Assembly: GCA_001692895.1 (NCBI GenBank)
Contig: KV748176.1
Coordinates: 124,001-188,000 of the forward strand
From: Cenococcum geophilum 1.58
Taxonomy: Eukaryota > Ascomycota > Dothideomycetes > Gloniales > Gloniaceae
Length of the DNA: 64,000 bases
Direction: 5' to 3'
How positions within the stretch are numbered: the first letter of the stretch is position 1; the number at the start of each line of letters is the position of its first letter. The notes under the pieces were generated by a model, which was not told the origin of the DNA, did no database searches, and saw only the letters and a program-made list of their open reading frames with translations. Positions 11,519 through 25,014 of this stretch are shown one piece after another. The position numbers and the translations under genes were made by a program.

Positions 11519-14500
11519 TTTAAATTTTTCCTACTCTTTTTTAGAAGGGTAGTCGGCTTTAAGGACCAGATTGTTTATTTATATCATTTATTTACAACTA
11601 CTATCCTCCCTTAAAATCTCGCGACAACCTAAACGGAAACTCCACGGATACCTTATAGAAAGCCGTCGCGTAAAGGCAGGAAGGTCCCTTTAATAGCGAG
11701 AGATTACAACAATACAACCCTCTAGGTAAGACGGCTAAATAAGCCCCAATACCTAGATGCTCTAAGAGCTCGAAGACTCTCGCACACCTACGGTTACTAG
11801 CAACGCTAAGGAAAATACAGACACCCTCTACGACGGTCACAACACTGCTAAAAAGCAGCTAGAACCCCTCCGGCCCTACCTAGGCTAATTAGAAGATTAA
11901 GCGCCAGAGGCGACTCTAAGATCTTCCCCTAAGCCAGAAATGCCAGAGGAATATACTAATATATCCAACCAGGGAACCAACCGGAACCCTCCCGGAAGAC
12001 TACCGGCCTATAATCGGCACAGTAGCGGTATATAGACTGCTTACGAGCCAAGCGGGCCTACCCCTTTAGGTAATCTAAGCTAATTACTAACTTAAGACCC
12101 AAGCCCCGTTGGGAAGCCCACACCAGCTACTAGTACTAACACTACCTCTATAGCAGGAGCCTCCCCGGGCCCAAGTTCGGAAGGTTAAGAGCCCTACACC
12201 AATCTCCTTTAAAATAGATATTAGGAAGCTGTTGTAAGGCTCTCAAAAGCTATACGGGAGAAAGCCACTAATAAACATATTAGAACCCTTTAAGGGCAAA
12301 TCCAGATCTGGCAGGGTCTAATCCAAGCTAGATAAATTCTTTTATAACCTAGTTAAGGCTAAGGGCTTCCTGGGGGCTACCTAGTACCTACCTAAAGAGG
12401 TATAGAAGACTTAGAGAGGCACCTATATAATAAATAGAAAAAGGATATAGACTAACTAGCTAAGGCCTCTAATAGTCTAGAACTTCGTTATAGACCCAAC
12501 GCCTAATAGCTGGACGATTGGGTTCGCAAGGTAGACAACTTCTTTAAGATGCTAATAATATAAGATAATACCAAAGAGCGTATACGCTAGATTATTAGCA
12601 AGATTAAAGACCGATCGCTAAACCAGATCGCGCTTAATTAACTTAATAAAGAGCAAATTATAATATGGCTATAGCTATAGACCTTCCTAAAGGGTTAGAC
12701 CTAAGATCTATATATTATATAATACGACAATACAGAACAATTCTAGAATGGTACGCAGCTAGACCGTTAAGACTTCTACTAGTTTATAAACTTTATAGAA
12801 ACTTATACTTAACAGATAGATCTAAAGCCCTTTAAAAATAAGGACGGCAGCGTCTATAAGAAAAAGAAGATCGGATTTATCTGGGCTAAAATTAAGCTAG
12901 TAATTCATAACAAAATAAAGCGCGTAGGAGCCCTACCGCAAATTACCGTATATACGGATTTTGAACGAGCGGTTCTAAACGCTAAGGATACAGTAAAGAA
13001 CTAGACCTCTTCCAGTAGAAAGCTAGGGGGTTACCAAAAGCATAGGCACTTTAGTAGTAACGCAGGGCAGACCTAACCTTTAAAGAAGCCGTTCTTAAAG
13101 AGAACTTCAAAAGGGTTAAAGTTAGAAACCTTAAATAACGGGAAAGACTCCTAGGGCCAACCTAATACCCATCTAGCACCTTTATAGGAACACTCTAAGA
13201 AGTTAAGAGAAAACTCTAGAGGCAGATCCTATTAGAAAAACAAGTAGGGCAATAACCGCACTAATAATCTAAAAAAAGAAAAGCCCTAGTTACGGACTTT
13301 TCCTAGCTATAACTAGGGCAAGATACAAAAGGAGAGACTCTCTATATTACTGTTAAGCTAGAAATAACACTCCCTATAGATAAGGTATAATAGTTCTAAG
13401 CACTATATAATAGCAGCGCCAAAATTAATCTTATACAATATAATTTGGTAAAAGAGCATAAACTTATCCTATTATAAAGGTGGTAAAAACCTATCGTAGG
13501 CTTTCTAAATAAGCATTGGATTAAACTATATAGTGCCTATAAGCTTACAGTGTTAGTGGCCGATATATATAACTGCACCAAGGTAGTCGGCCCGCAACCC
13601 TTCTAGGCAGCTAACTTCGTAGGTTACAACCTTATTCTTAGATACCCTTAGCTAGCGAAAGTAGATCCTAAGATACGCTTTAAAACTAAAGCCTTTAAAT
13701 AGTAGAACGATAAAGATTTAGAAGGGCGCATATTACTAATAAGCCTAAAGGACATCCTAGAGAATGTAGCCCTAGGCAAAACAGTGTATACTCTATACCT
13801 AAAGGAGTATCGGATTTAACCCCTATTTGGTAGCAAGATAGGTATAGAGCCTAGTATAGGTAATAACTCCTCTATAACGGAGACCCTATAGGGAACTGCT
13901 GGATAGGTCGCAGAGATATTATAGGGAGGCGGCGATCTTAAGGATCTTATAAGATACTTTAACCGCTACGGATTACTCTGGCTTAAGCAATATATAGAGA
14001 GCATACTACAGCACCTTAAACGCTGCGTTAAGGAGTTCCCTACCCTCCACTAGCTACTGCATAAAACGGTTTAATATATGGTGGCAACTATATATAAGCA
14101 ACCACTATAGCGTATAACGCTGCCTATAAGCATCCTAAGAGAGCTCCGGGACCTACCCGATAATAATATAAAGAATAAACACAACCCTAATTTATTAAAT
14201 ATCCTAGTAGGCCTAAGGGACTTACTAAGGGTATTTTCGGGTAGGAGAGCAAAAGTCCTACCATAGAACTTAAAGTACGATTATGCAATTAATTTAAAAG
14301 AAGGCAAACAACCGCCAAACCTTCCTATCTATAACCTCTCGCGTAAAGAGCTTGAGATCCTACGGGAGTACCTTAATAGGTCACTGGAAAAGGGGTAGAT
14401 CCGGCCCAGTAAGTCGCCGTTAGGCGCACTGATCCTCTTCGTCCCAAAACCAGATAGAACCATAAGGCTATATATAGACTATTATAGTCTTAACAAGATT

Positions 14501-17500
14501 ACAATTAAGAACCATTACCTACTACTACTGGTTAGTAAAATGCTAGATTAACTATCTAGGGCGAAGATCTTCACGAAGCTGGATCTATAAGACGCCTACC
14601 ATAGGCTCCGTATCAAAGAAGGGGATAAATAGAAGACCGCTTTTAAGACCTAATACGGCCACTTTAAGTATCTGGTAATGCCTTTTAGGCTAGCCAATAC
14701 GCCTGCGACATTCTAATTGTACATTTACAGAGCCTTAGGGGGACTAGTTAACCGCATATACGTCGTCTATTTAGATAACATCTTAATCTACTCGGAAGAC
14801 GAGGATTAATATAAATAACACGTCCGCGAAGTGCTGAAACGTTTAAATAATTAGGGCCTCTACGCTAAGGCGTTAAAATATATCTTTAATACTAAGTAGG
14901 TTAAGTTCCTGGGTTATATTATAACGCCTATAGGTGTAGTTATGGACCTAGTACGGGTGTAGACGATTTAGGAGTAGCCGGAGCCAGAGAGCTACTAGGA
15001 TATTTAAGTGTTTCTAAGCTTTACCAATTTCTATAGGCGCTTTATCTATAACTACTCGGACATTACCCGACACCTATTTAACCATATTATAGAAGCTTCC
15101 TAAGACCCAACCTAAGGAGTAAAAAGCTTAAAGGCGGCAAGGAAGAAAACTAAGAAGGGACTAACTAAATGGTATAAGCTATGGTTATAGCCCGGAAAGG
15201 TTTAGGAGGCCTTCCGGGAACTTCGCGTAAAGTTTATAGAAGCTTTATTACTGCGGCATTTTAACCCAGATTAGCCATTAATAATAATCACTAATGTATT
15301 AAATTTTGCCCTTGCCGGTATCCTATTATAACCTAATAGGCATCTAGACGCTACCCAGCTCCATTAGAGACTAGTAGCATTTTATAGTAGAAAATTCCAG
15401 GGACCTAAAGTTAGGTATTATACCCACGATAAGGAACTGCTGGCTATAGTTAACTACTTTAAACAGTGGCGACACTACCTTGAGTACGCGAGCCATACCA
15501 CTCGTATACTCTTAGATCACTATAATCTATACTACTTTATAACTATAAAGGAGCTTACACCTCAATAAGCCAGATAGGTAGAGGAGCTCGCATAATTTGA
15601 TTTTAAGATCAAATATAAGCCAGGGGAAAATAACCCTACTAATGGACCGTTATGACGGCTAGACTATGCCAAAGGCTTTAAAACGGGAGAAGGAAAATAG
15701 ATAATAGATATCTTACTCCCTATATTGTAGAACAAGCTCTAGGTATAGGATGCTTAAGCACCTACAGCTTTATATACTAAGTCTTAGGCGGTATAAGCCC
15801 TATTGGTTTCTACTGATATTCTAGCTAGTACCCGGTCCGTTGCCAATAAGGGTCCAAATATACCTAGACAGGACGTCCTTAATACATTCTCGGAACCTAG
15901 TAATACACTATCTCTAATTGCTAAGCTATCCCCTTAAATAAATAGCGAAGCTATAGAGCAATCGGAACTCGGAGCCCTGTAACAACTAAAGGACTTTAAC
16001 CTCGTAGCGGCCTTCTTAACGCACGCGTATTGAAGAGTTATAAAATCTATGGTACCATCTAGTCTTATACTTAGAGCAGTACGGGATGAAACAGCTTTTA
16101 CCTAGGAACTATCCGAAGGGTTAACGGATCTTATCTATAAGGTGCAACGGAGGGACGCTTCCTATGCCATTCTTAATACAGAAGTAGACCGGAAACGTAA
16201 CGGAAAGGAAGCTGCTAGGCGCCACTATTAGGAACTAGACCTAATGGGCCTACTATATAGAGGTAATAAGGTTTAGGTGCCATAAGAAGCAAATCTACAA
16301 TAGAAGATTCTTATGAAGAATTACGATGATCCTTTGGGCGGCCACTATGGTTAAGTAAAGATAGTGGAATTACTTTAGCGCAAATACTATTAGCTAAGGC
16401 TTAATTAGGAAGCAAAGGAGTATATTAGCTATTGCGAGAAGTGTTAAGTATACAAGATCCGCAGGTATAAGCTATAGAGTCTACTTAAATCAGTTCCCCC
16501 CGCCAGTAAGCTATAGTGACATTACGCCATAAACTTTATCACGGATCTCCCGCCATCTAAAGATAGCTAAGGACAAATATATAATTCGGTCCTCGTACTT
16601 ATTAATAGGTTTTTAAAGTACGTCCAATACCTTCCTATTAATAAGACGATTAATATATAAGAGCTCGCCAACCTAATTAAGGAGAAATGCTTTCTTAAAG
16701 TAGATTAGCCGCACTCCATTATTACTAATAGGGGCAGCGTCTTTATAAGTCAGTACTGGTCGGATCTATACTTCCATTTAAAGATAGACCACCGGTATAG
16801 TACGGCTTTCTACCTATAGACGGATGGGCAAACGGAACGCCAGAACTAGAAACTAGAGTCTTACCTACGGATATATTTAAACTACTAGTAAGATAACTAG
16901 TGCGAGCTACTTCCGTACGCGGAGTACGCTTATAATTTAAAGCAATATACATTATATAAGTATACACCAATCCAGATTGCCTATAGCGTTCAACTATTTG
17001 GGTTTAATAGTATACCCAACGATTACTAGCTAAGGCCGTATAATTAGTTATAGGATCCTACCAGAAAGTCTAAGGACATCCACCGGAGAGTATAAGGATA
17101 CCTCTAGGAATAGGAGGAGTAATGGAAGCATGCGAAGTAGAGCCTACAAAATGCCTAAGAGTAGTAGAGACTTTAGTATAACCGTAAGCACCAAAATAAG
17201 CATTTCGGAGTAGGCGATAAGGTTCTATTATGTTTAACGAATATCAAAACCCGTTAACTATTAAAGAAGCTCAATATAAGATACCTAGGTCCCTTCCAAG
17301 TTAAGGAACAAATTAGTAAGCTAGCCTATTGTCTCCAGCTACCCCCATCTATAGCCCATATATATCTAGTGTTTTACATAAACCTACTAGAGCTATGGTA
17401 TAGACCACCGCTAGAAAAGAACTTCCGTCTAGGTCCAATTAAACACCCTAAAGTGGTAGGCGAGTAGTATAAGGTTGAAGCTATACTACGCCATAAGTCT

Positions 17501-17999
17501 ATTAAGAACAAGCTTTAATTTAAAGTCAAATGGCTAGGCTAGCCCGCTAAGGACTTTATATGGGAACCAGAGGATCACCTCAATTATTGCGAAGATATTC
17601 TAAAAGAATATTAGGACCAAGGTCCACAATCTATAAGTTATAGAAAGCGCTCTAATACTATGGTGTTATCGCGACCTATAAAGAAAGCTCGCAAAAAGAG
17701 TAAATAGGTTAAATTAGATATAGAACGGATAGGCTCCGGAAACTATAGGGATAGGGCTACGGCCCAAGGCAGGACGGGTCCTTAGCCTTTTCACGTACAT
17801 AGCATAGAGTTAATAGGGCATTTTGCTAGAATTGCATTCCCATTTATTAATCTATACTAGGAACATTGTTCCTAGGGCTTCCAAGTCCTTTCCAAAAGCC
17901 TTATAAGGCCTTCCTAAGCACCTAATTAAGGTCCTTAATTGCTACTATATATAAGAACGAATCCCAAAAGTCTAAACCATAAATGCCTAATCTAAAAAG

Positions 18000-18965
18000 C
18001 CACTATGCCTTATCATTAGGAGTAGGATTAGTATCCATCAGGCCACTAAGTGATGGCTGACGAGAATGGGATCTAGATGCCTTGGTAGGCGTACGAGTAG
18101 GCATAAAAACAGGGGTAGGACGATAAGGTATAGCTAGAGCAGAGACTCTTAAACGCTTAACACTAATATTAGGTCCAAACCAATACTAATAAAGCTCTTA
18201 CGGCGTAAGCTTATAGTTAATAAAGACACACTTAAGCCCAGAATAAACAGAGACGTTAGCTAGCTGGTATAGTCCAGAACTACCAAGACCTTACTATAGC
18301 AACTATTAGTTACCTATCCGGCAGGTATCTAAAGGGTAACCTACCTAATAACGTATTATATTATGCTCTTTCAAAACTTAACACGCATACGTAAACTCCT
18401 TCCTATAGTAGACAGCAACCTTCTTCTTATCACCCCCATCCTTTACCCTATCCTCAGTATACCAACCTTACTCTTATATCAGGCGTTACTAGCTAGCTTA
18501 CTAGGAATTATAGGCAGTATAGATGGCCGTAGCATAGTCTTAAATTCGGCTAAGTCATTTAGCATTTGCGCTAGAATAAGAGAGAGCCCGGGCGATATAG
18601 TAGTTAAGGATATTAAAGGAACGTCGCCACTCAGGCCCAGGCTATTAAAGCTTAAAGTTAGCAATGGAAATCTATTAAGAATAGAAAAGCTCACCTTAAC
18701 GCAACTGCCGCTCTTAGTACGCATGCATCAATTACAAGGACTAAAGGTATTGGATCTAACGTAGTGCGTCTTATTACAAGCCTCCAGAATCCTATTATTA
18801 GATTTCTAGTCTTTTAAAGACATGCAGGCAAAATTATTTAGGCAGGACTAGCACCAGTTATAAGTTAGCGGAGGTTAGGGTTCTATATACAAAGGTAGGG
18901 CTAGGATACGCTGTGGAATCTGCTTAAAAGAGCAGTTAGCAGGAGAACAAAGAGGCATATTAAAT
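18000..18965 (-). other. Antisense accessory reading region between pol and 3' LTR of the Gypsy element
   Basis: Downstream of the chromodomain the coding sense switches. The minus strand from about 18.96 kb shows a protein-like, cysteine-containing region. The second copy of this element (reverse orientation, about 26.0-27.0 kb) carries the same block, so it belongs to the element. It is decayed in both copies. I do not recognise a family; an element-borne accessory protein is the simplest reading. Confidence 0.45.
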
Positions 18966-20007
18966 TATTAATAGAAAAAAAGAAAATCTTAATAATATAT
19001 TAAAGATACGTCCAAAATTAAATAAAGGTTAATAATGGGAAAGTAAGGTGTTAAGGAAAAGGAGCTGCTCGATAAGTAAAGGTGTCCTTATACTTTACCA
19101 TCCAATACCCTTTCAGTAAATAACCGCAACCTTACTAATATAACTCCGTTACAATAGCGCTATTTAGAAGGAAGGAAACACGCGTATAAGTTATTTAACC
19201 ATTACTTCCTTACAAAAACTAACTACGCGGCCGGGGGAAGGCAATTAAGACGTTAAATTAAAGACGCATATAGGTTAAATTAGACCTAAAACAATACCAC
19301 AGTATCAAAGAATAACGTCATAGACGTTCTTAACAATCGCATAATAGCTACAATTGCTATTACGAAATGTCCCTATTTACTAGGTAGTAGAGCTACGCTA
19401 AATATACGGCATAGGATTACCAGATTTAAAACCATATACACCAAATCTTAAGAGACAAGTCTCTTTAACTAACTAATTGATACCTTAACCGCATCTAATA
19501 ACCTAAGGGCAAATGCGGGAGCAATACGTTAGTAACGCAGGGGATCATAAGAAAAGGATTATAAGAAAAGATCATAAACTATATCTTAGCAGTTAAAGAC
19601 AACGGCAAGCCAAGGCTCCGTACGTTAAATCCTATACCAAAGGTTCTATGGAACTATACTGGAACACCAAATTGCCTATAATACTCGTGATTAATTATAG
19701 ACCGGCATAAAGGCTTAGAAGCAGAGTTATATAAAAATCCCTATATCAGCCCAGGTAGTCACTAGCATGCTTCCGATAGGCTTCTAATAGGTCTCTTAGC
19801 AATCCTTACGTCTTTTCTCCAGTTATATTTTTTCCTTATTAAGGTTTTTTAGGAGTTTAAAGTAGGGGTTAGATAGATAGATGATATACAGCGGCATGCC
19901 AACACCTCTCCAATATCTCTCTGAACCTCTTCCGGGACGAGCCCTTATAATCTCCCTACCGCAAGGTAATGGCGATCAGGGGCCGACCGTAAGAAGGGGG
20001 GGGGCAA

Positions 20008-20222
20008 TGTAAGGGATATTATTGCGGACACCTCGGGTTGCCCTTAGAACAACCCCCGGACGCCCCTCAGATGGTCGCCGGGCACGTGCCTCCGGCACGT
20101 GCCCGTAGTATATAGTCTCCACGATCCCAGAGGCCTTACCTCCTCAAGGATTCGTCTCTCTTACCAATCTATCTTGTTCCAATCGTGTCCTTATAGCCCC
20201 CTGTCTATAAGATCCCCTTACA
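20008..20222 (+). repeat. 3' LTR of the 11.3-20.2 kb Gypsy element
   Basis: 215-bp partner of 11304-11518, TG...CA ends, preceded by a G-rich polypurine tract (AAGAAGGGGGGGGGC) and followed by the ATAAA duplication. Confidence 0.9.
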
Positions 20223-20227
20223 ATAAA

Positions 20228-20689
20228 TCGCACGTCTTAATTAGTAGTCGTTATTCTGTTCATTTATATCTCTATAGGATAAGGTTTAAACTACTCTAGT
20301 GCTCTTCCTAATAGGAATAGTTCTATATAGGCTATTCAATCCATAGGTATTAGTAGCTTTACCCCTTCCTATAAAACTTTAAAGTGCATTTATATAAAAA
20401 ATCCCTTAAGCTTTAATCTTTCTCCTAAAAATCTCTTAATAGATAGTAACTTAACCTTTACCGCTCTAATCCCATTAACCCTTTCTTCTAACGCTGTATT
20501 ATTAGCTATTAACTAGTTAATTACCTCTTATAACTATCCAACCGTTATAGGTTGCTATAAGTTAGTATCTGCCATACTAGTGTTACCTAACCTTAAAGTA
20601 GTTGCCGCCGTCAATGGCGTTATAGTGGCTACTTTTGGTGGTATATTGTTCAACTTTTTATATTTAATACTATAACTAGGTAGTGATTA
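20228..20689 (-). mobile_element. gag 5' part and leader of the family-B Gypsy copy
   Basis: Continuation of the minus-strand element interrupted at 11303. The N-terminal gag region reads leftward from about 20.64 kb, followed on the right by a short leader and the LTR beginning at 20690. Decayed. Confidence 0.6.
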
Positions 20690-21013
20690 TGTAACGGAAC
20701 CTAATAGTAGGAACTACAATAGGTCCTATTATTGGGCTAGGTGTATAGGAAATATAAGTATAAAAGTTAACAACGTAATAATAACTGGTGGAGTGGTTGC
20801 CTAATAGATTAACTCTAATTGTATTCTAAGAATTACTATAAGGAAGGAACTATCTAGGTAGGGACTGAGGGTCCTTAAATATATAACTGTACTCCTATAA
20901 AATCCTTCTTATACGTAACATACGTATACTCTATCTACTCTGTTATAGATTTTATAGATTATATAGATTATACAGATCACATTATGTAACCTCGGTTACT
21001 ATTTCTCGTCATA
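20690..21013 (-). repeat. LTR of family-B Gypsy
   Basis: About 324 bp, plus-strand start TGTAACGGAAC and end near CTCGTCATA. Further copies at 59516-59837 and 60466-60787 share TGTAACG...CGTTACA ends, which identifies this as an LTR family. Confidence 0.7.
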
Positions 21014-21423
21014 TAGTTCTATCGGCTCCATCCTAGACCGTGCTTAAATTAACCAACTAGCTTCTTTTGACTCTTCCCTAAGTAGTTATAACATTGTACT
21101 TAAAGCGTTCGTAATAGATCCTATCTGGGAAATATATATAGTAAAGTAGGAGTATAAGCCTAGTATAGCTTTAGAGTTAGTTAAATAGCGTAGTAGTTTA
21201 TTAATTGCACTATTGTAATACGAAGACGAATTAGACTAGTTATTACTTTTTATTTTTAAAGGTAAACTAATAGAAGATTTTATAGGCAATTTTATATGCA
21301 ATAAGTTCTTTTATAATAAAGAACGCTATTTATAATAATACGTATATTCTATAGCTGCTATAGTAGTATAGGTATTTACTATATTATAGTAAATAGAAAT
21401 ATAATTAGTAGAGGTTGTTGTTA
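21014..21423. other. Gypsy 3' fragment and unidentified AT-rich DNA
   Basis: 21014-21117 matches the sequence right of the family-B LTRs at 59838 and 60788. From about 21118 the match stops abruptly and AT-rich DNA without recognisable features follows. Confidence 0.5.
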
Positions 21424-21545
21424 GGTGACGAAGTCACCTTGCCTATATATATTGTTCCGCACAGCCGTGTCTAGCATTAAGCCAGTCACCCGTTTACCTT
21501 TTATGGGTTTATATAGCTGAGTGGTGCGGAGCTTATCACCTCACA
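21424..21545 (+). mobile_element. SINE-like tRNA-derived short repeat, plus orientation
   Basis: About 122 bp beginning with the palindromic AGGTGACGAAGTCACCT and carrying an A-box-like TAGCTGAGTGG (Pol III consensus) near 21515. Two better preserved copies lie reversed at 52527-53053, one with a B-box-like GGTTCAAACC about 60 bp beyond the A box. It is decayed relative to those copies. Confidence 0.6.
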
Positions 21546-21592
21546 TTTGTAGATAAGATTTAATTTAAAAAGTAAGATTATATAGCGCTATA

Positions 21593-24489
21593 CAGTTTTG
21601 TGGTTGATACCCCCGATACCTAGTATTAGGATACCCGAGTATCGGCCAATACTATCGCCGATACCCCGATACGTATCCAATACTGCAGTATTTTACGCCA
21701 CTATTACGGGATACCCCCGTGACACCTTATATACGTCCACCTATTTCTACTAACCTAGCAATTAAAGACCAATTATAATATTGCAATATCCGCAATATTC
21801 GCAATATTTATGATATCCGCTCGCAATATCCGTAATACCCGAAATATCCGCGACTTCTGCCCCGTATACTTATTATACTCGCTTTGTAACAGCTACTATA
21901 AAAGCTAATTTTAGGCTGTTAAGGATTCTCTAGTAAGCTAAGGAGGTAAAAAAGTAGATTTCTACTTTATATAATATAGAATCTAAAGTGGAATACTTAG
22001 AATCTCCTCAGCTACCCAATCCTTAAGCATTCTACTGCCTTAAGTATTTTTATATTAGTCTTTGTACGATCCTATAAAACTTAACGTTAAGTACCTAAAA
22101 ATACCCTTTCTAGCTTATTACTTATTCCAGGTATTAAGAGAACCTTAATTACTAGTTGTAAGAGCCGTGGAAAGCGAATACGCTAAGCTAGAAAACACCA
22201 CTAGTTAATAGCCTTCGTATAACTCTTTAAAAGTAATATTACTTTTTTACAGATATATACCTTAAACTTATTAACTTTATCTGCTTCTATAGCCTCTTAA
22301 AGCATATTATAATAAGCCTTTTTAAACTCAGAGAGCTCTTTTTTAGAAATATCTTCTCTTCCTCTTTAGGTGTTATATGATGGCTTAGGATCTAGTAGTA
22401 GTACCTTATAAAGAAATCTCTCCTAAAGCTTTTGTACAATATAGAGTTGCTATTTTCCTTTAAGAGTAAGATTATCCTATTAATTCCTTATAAATATTAT
22501 ATAAGCCTTAGGGTTTAGAACTTGTGTAGCTAGATAGTATAGAGACTTAGTAAGCTCCTTTTAATACTTCTTAAGCTTTACTAAGGCTTATATAACCCCT
22601 AAAAGGATAAACTTATCCTTAGATTTATTTTAAGATTATTAGTAAAAGAGAAGAATAGGGTATTATATAATATACTTATAATTTCTAAATAGTACGTTTA
22701 AAAATAGCAATTAATTCTAGAACTCTTTTAAGTATTAGACGACTCCCTTTAATAAAAAGGGTTGCATTATAGAAGGCTTTAAGGAAGTTATATATCGTAT
22801 AAAGCTGTATCCAATCCTCTATTAATAAGAAATCTTCTTTAGAAATATTTTTTTAATATTCCTTAATATAGAGGCTTAATCCAGTCCTAATTTTAGAATT
22901 AAGAGCTACTAATATCATCTTCCACCAGCTATTCTATCTCGTATAATTACTAAGAGGAATTATACGTCTAGCTTTATTTATAAACTATATTGTATAATTT
23001 ATAGAGGAACGAATATCAATAATAAGGTTATAAAGCTTTCCTAATAGGCCTAAAATCGCTTATATATTTCGACCTCGTTTAGCTAATTAAGTTGCCTTTA
23101 TTAATTGATTTACTTATTATACAATACTTTCTGGCTTAACTTTTTGCGTCTTCCTTTTCCCCTTTTCTCTTCCTTATGGTATCTTTATGGGAGCTAACTA
23201 TTATATAATATCTTTATCTTCTTTATTCTCTTCCTCCTTATTATTATTATCTTCTTCTTTATCTCCTTCTTACTCTACTTTATCTTCTTAGTTATATAAC
23301 TCTATAAGCTTCTAATCCTTCTTTAAGGGAAAGAGGAAAGCTTAAATAATTAGATTAATAACGTGTCCCTAGTAACAAATCCTTTAGTATAACACGTTTT
23401 AGGAAATCTTGTATATAAGAATAAGCTATTTAGATATTATACAATATAAAATATTATTTAATCCCGCATTATCGCCAATAAGTACTCTAATCTTTATTTA
23501 AATACCGTACGACTTAAGAATAGGTTAAAGTGCTTCCTATTAATTCTTACTACTTTAACTCTATACTATACAAAGGCCAATTAAGATATTATAATAGTAA
23601 TTATTAATATTAAGAAAGCTAGCACAGATGCTAAGAAGAAGAGTATAATTAAGATACGTCTAGATATTAACTGCAAGATAAATAGGTATCTTTGTAGATT
23701 AAAGTACTCGTTATATAATATCCTAATTATTAATATAATAACGTTAAATCCATTTTATAATTATTAAGTAATATATTAGGATAATTAGCTTCTTAATTAA
23801 GTGCTTTAATAAAAGTATAAAATTCTGGCTATTTAACGTATAAAAAAGGGAGCTATTGTACAACAATTAGATCAACCAGCGTTTGTTTAATTAAGTCTTT
23901 CTCCACTATATAATAAAGAACTTTACCCTTAAGCCCCTTAATTCCCCCCTTTTCTAAAAGGCTTTTGTATAATTATTGCATTAAATCCTTTATATAATCT
24001 TGTAATATTATATAAGACTTATTCTCAGCTATTATCCAGTTAATATTATACTCCCTTTTAAGGTATAGTTTAAGGCCATATGTTAAAGGATAATACCCTT
24101 TAGGATCTAAAGGCTCGCAGTATTTATAGAAATAGTAACCATTCTTTATATAACGTTTATCGTCATTTATAAGACGAGTATCTTTATAGATTAAGGAAGT
24201 AAGTTTAGGTGTTATATAAGATACTAAGGCTAATGCAGTATTAGTATCACCACTAAAGAGAACAGTATCGGTATTTCTATTAAGAGAATTAAGAGTTTTA
24301 AAGTCATTAGATAAAAGAATAGAATTCTAATTAGCTATTACAGCTTCGTATAAGTAAAATTTTGGATATTTATATAAATGCCAAGACTTTATATAAGTAT
24401 CGGCGATACATATTGGACACTAGGCCGTATCGGGGTATGGAGGTATCGGCGATACATATTGGGGGTATCGGGTATCAACCGCAAGACTG
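21593..24489 (-). mobile_element. hAT-family DNA transposon, complete ends, decayed transposase
   Basis: The left end CAGTTTTGTGGTTGATACCC is matched by an inverted right end (GGGTATCAACCGCAAGACTG, ending 24489). The flanks are perfect 8-bp direct repeats GCGCTATA at 21585-21592 and 24490-24497. CAG-type ends plus an 8-bp duplication are diagnostic of hAT. Sub-terminal CGATAC/GGTATC motifs repeat at both ends. The minus strand encodes a transposase remnant. Near 22.0-22.15 kb the C-terminal dimerisation motif (ERVF followed by a KAVECLR-like helix) is recognisable; the rest, to about 24.3 kb, is riddled with RIP-type stops. About 2.9 kb, the usual hAT size. Confidence 0.85.
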
Positions 24490-24497
24490 GCGCTATA

Positions 24498-24799
24498 ACT
24501 TATTAGCGCATAGACCCTAAACCTTAAATTAAAAGCAAACTTCACTTTTAGTTAAACTTTTAACATCTCCTATACTACGCCATCTACTATATTATAGTAA
24601 ATGCCTTTTTATATACCTAATTCGCTCCTAATTTGCTATTCTTACATTATTAGCTTTAAAATATTAGAAAAATATACCGCTCTACCTTTAACTAATGCAC
24701 CTGAGCTAAAAAGGGTAAATCTCTCTACGCTTTATAATAAAAGATAGGCTATAGTAGCTAAGAATAAAGTAAAACCCATAGACTCTGCCAATATCTTAT
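24498..24799. other. AT-rich DNA without recognisable feature
   Basis: Flanking sequence between the hAT element and a reversed Gypsy LTR. I see no coding signal or repeat that I can name. Confidence 0.4.
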
Positions 24800-25014
24800 T
24801 ATAGGGGGATCTTGTAAATAGGGGGCTATAAGGACATAATTAGAATAGGATAGATTAGTAAGAGAGATAAATCCTTAAGAATGTAAGGCTTCTGGGATTA
24901 TAGAGACTATATACTATAGGTATATGCCTTTAGCACGTAACTAATAGACGCCTAAGGGGTATCTGGGGGTTGTCTTAAGGGCAACCCAAGGTGACCGCAA
25001 TAATATCCCTTACA
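24800..25014 (-). repeat. LTR of the truncated Gypsy copy
   Basis: Reverse complement of the 11304-11518 LTR, including the ATATCCCTTACA end at 25003-25014. It has more substitutions than the paired LTRs show between themselves. Confidence 0.75.

Larger units (their letters stand above)
11304..20222 (+). mobile_element. Ty3/Gypsy chromovirus-type retrotransposon, full length in outline, broken
   Basis: Paired 215-bp LTRs and a 5-bp target duplication ATAAA (11299-11303 and 20223-20227) define a complete insertion, plus orientation. Parts in order: gag about 11.9-13.3 kb, protease about 13.3-13.8, reverse transcriptase about 14.3-14.95, RNase H about 15.2-15.6, integrase about 16.2-17.1, chromodomain-like tail about 17.4-17.65, then about 2.3 kb of extra sequence with an antisense reading region, and a polypurine tract before the 3' LTR. 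It is broken in many places by RIP. The two LTRs differ at roughly ten sites, all transitions, so this is among the youngest Gypsy insertions in the window. Confidence 0.85.
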
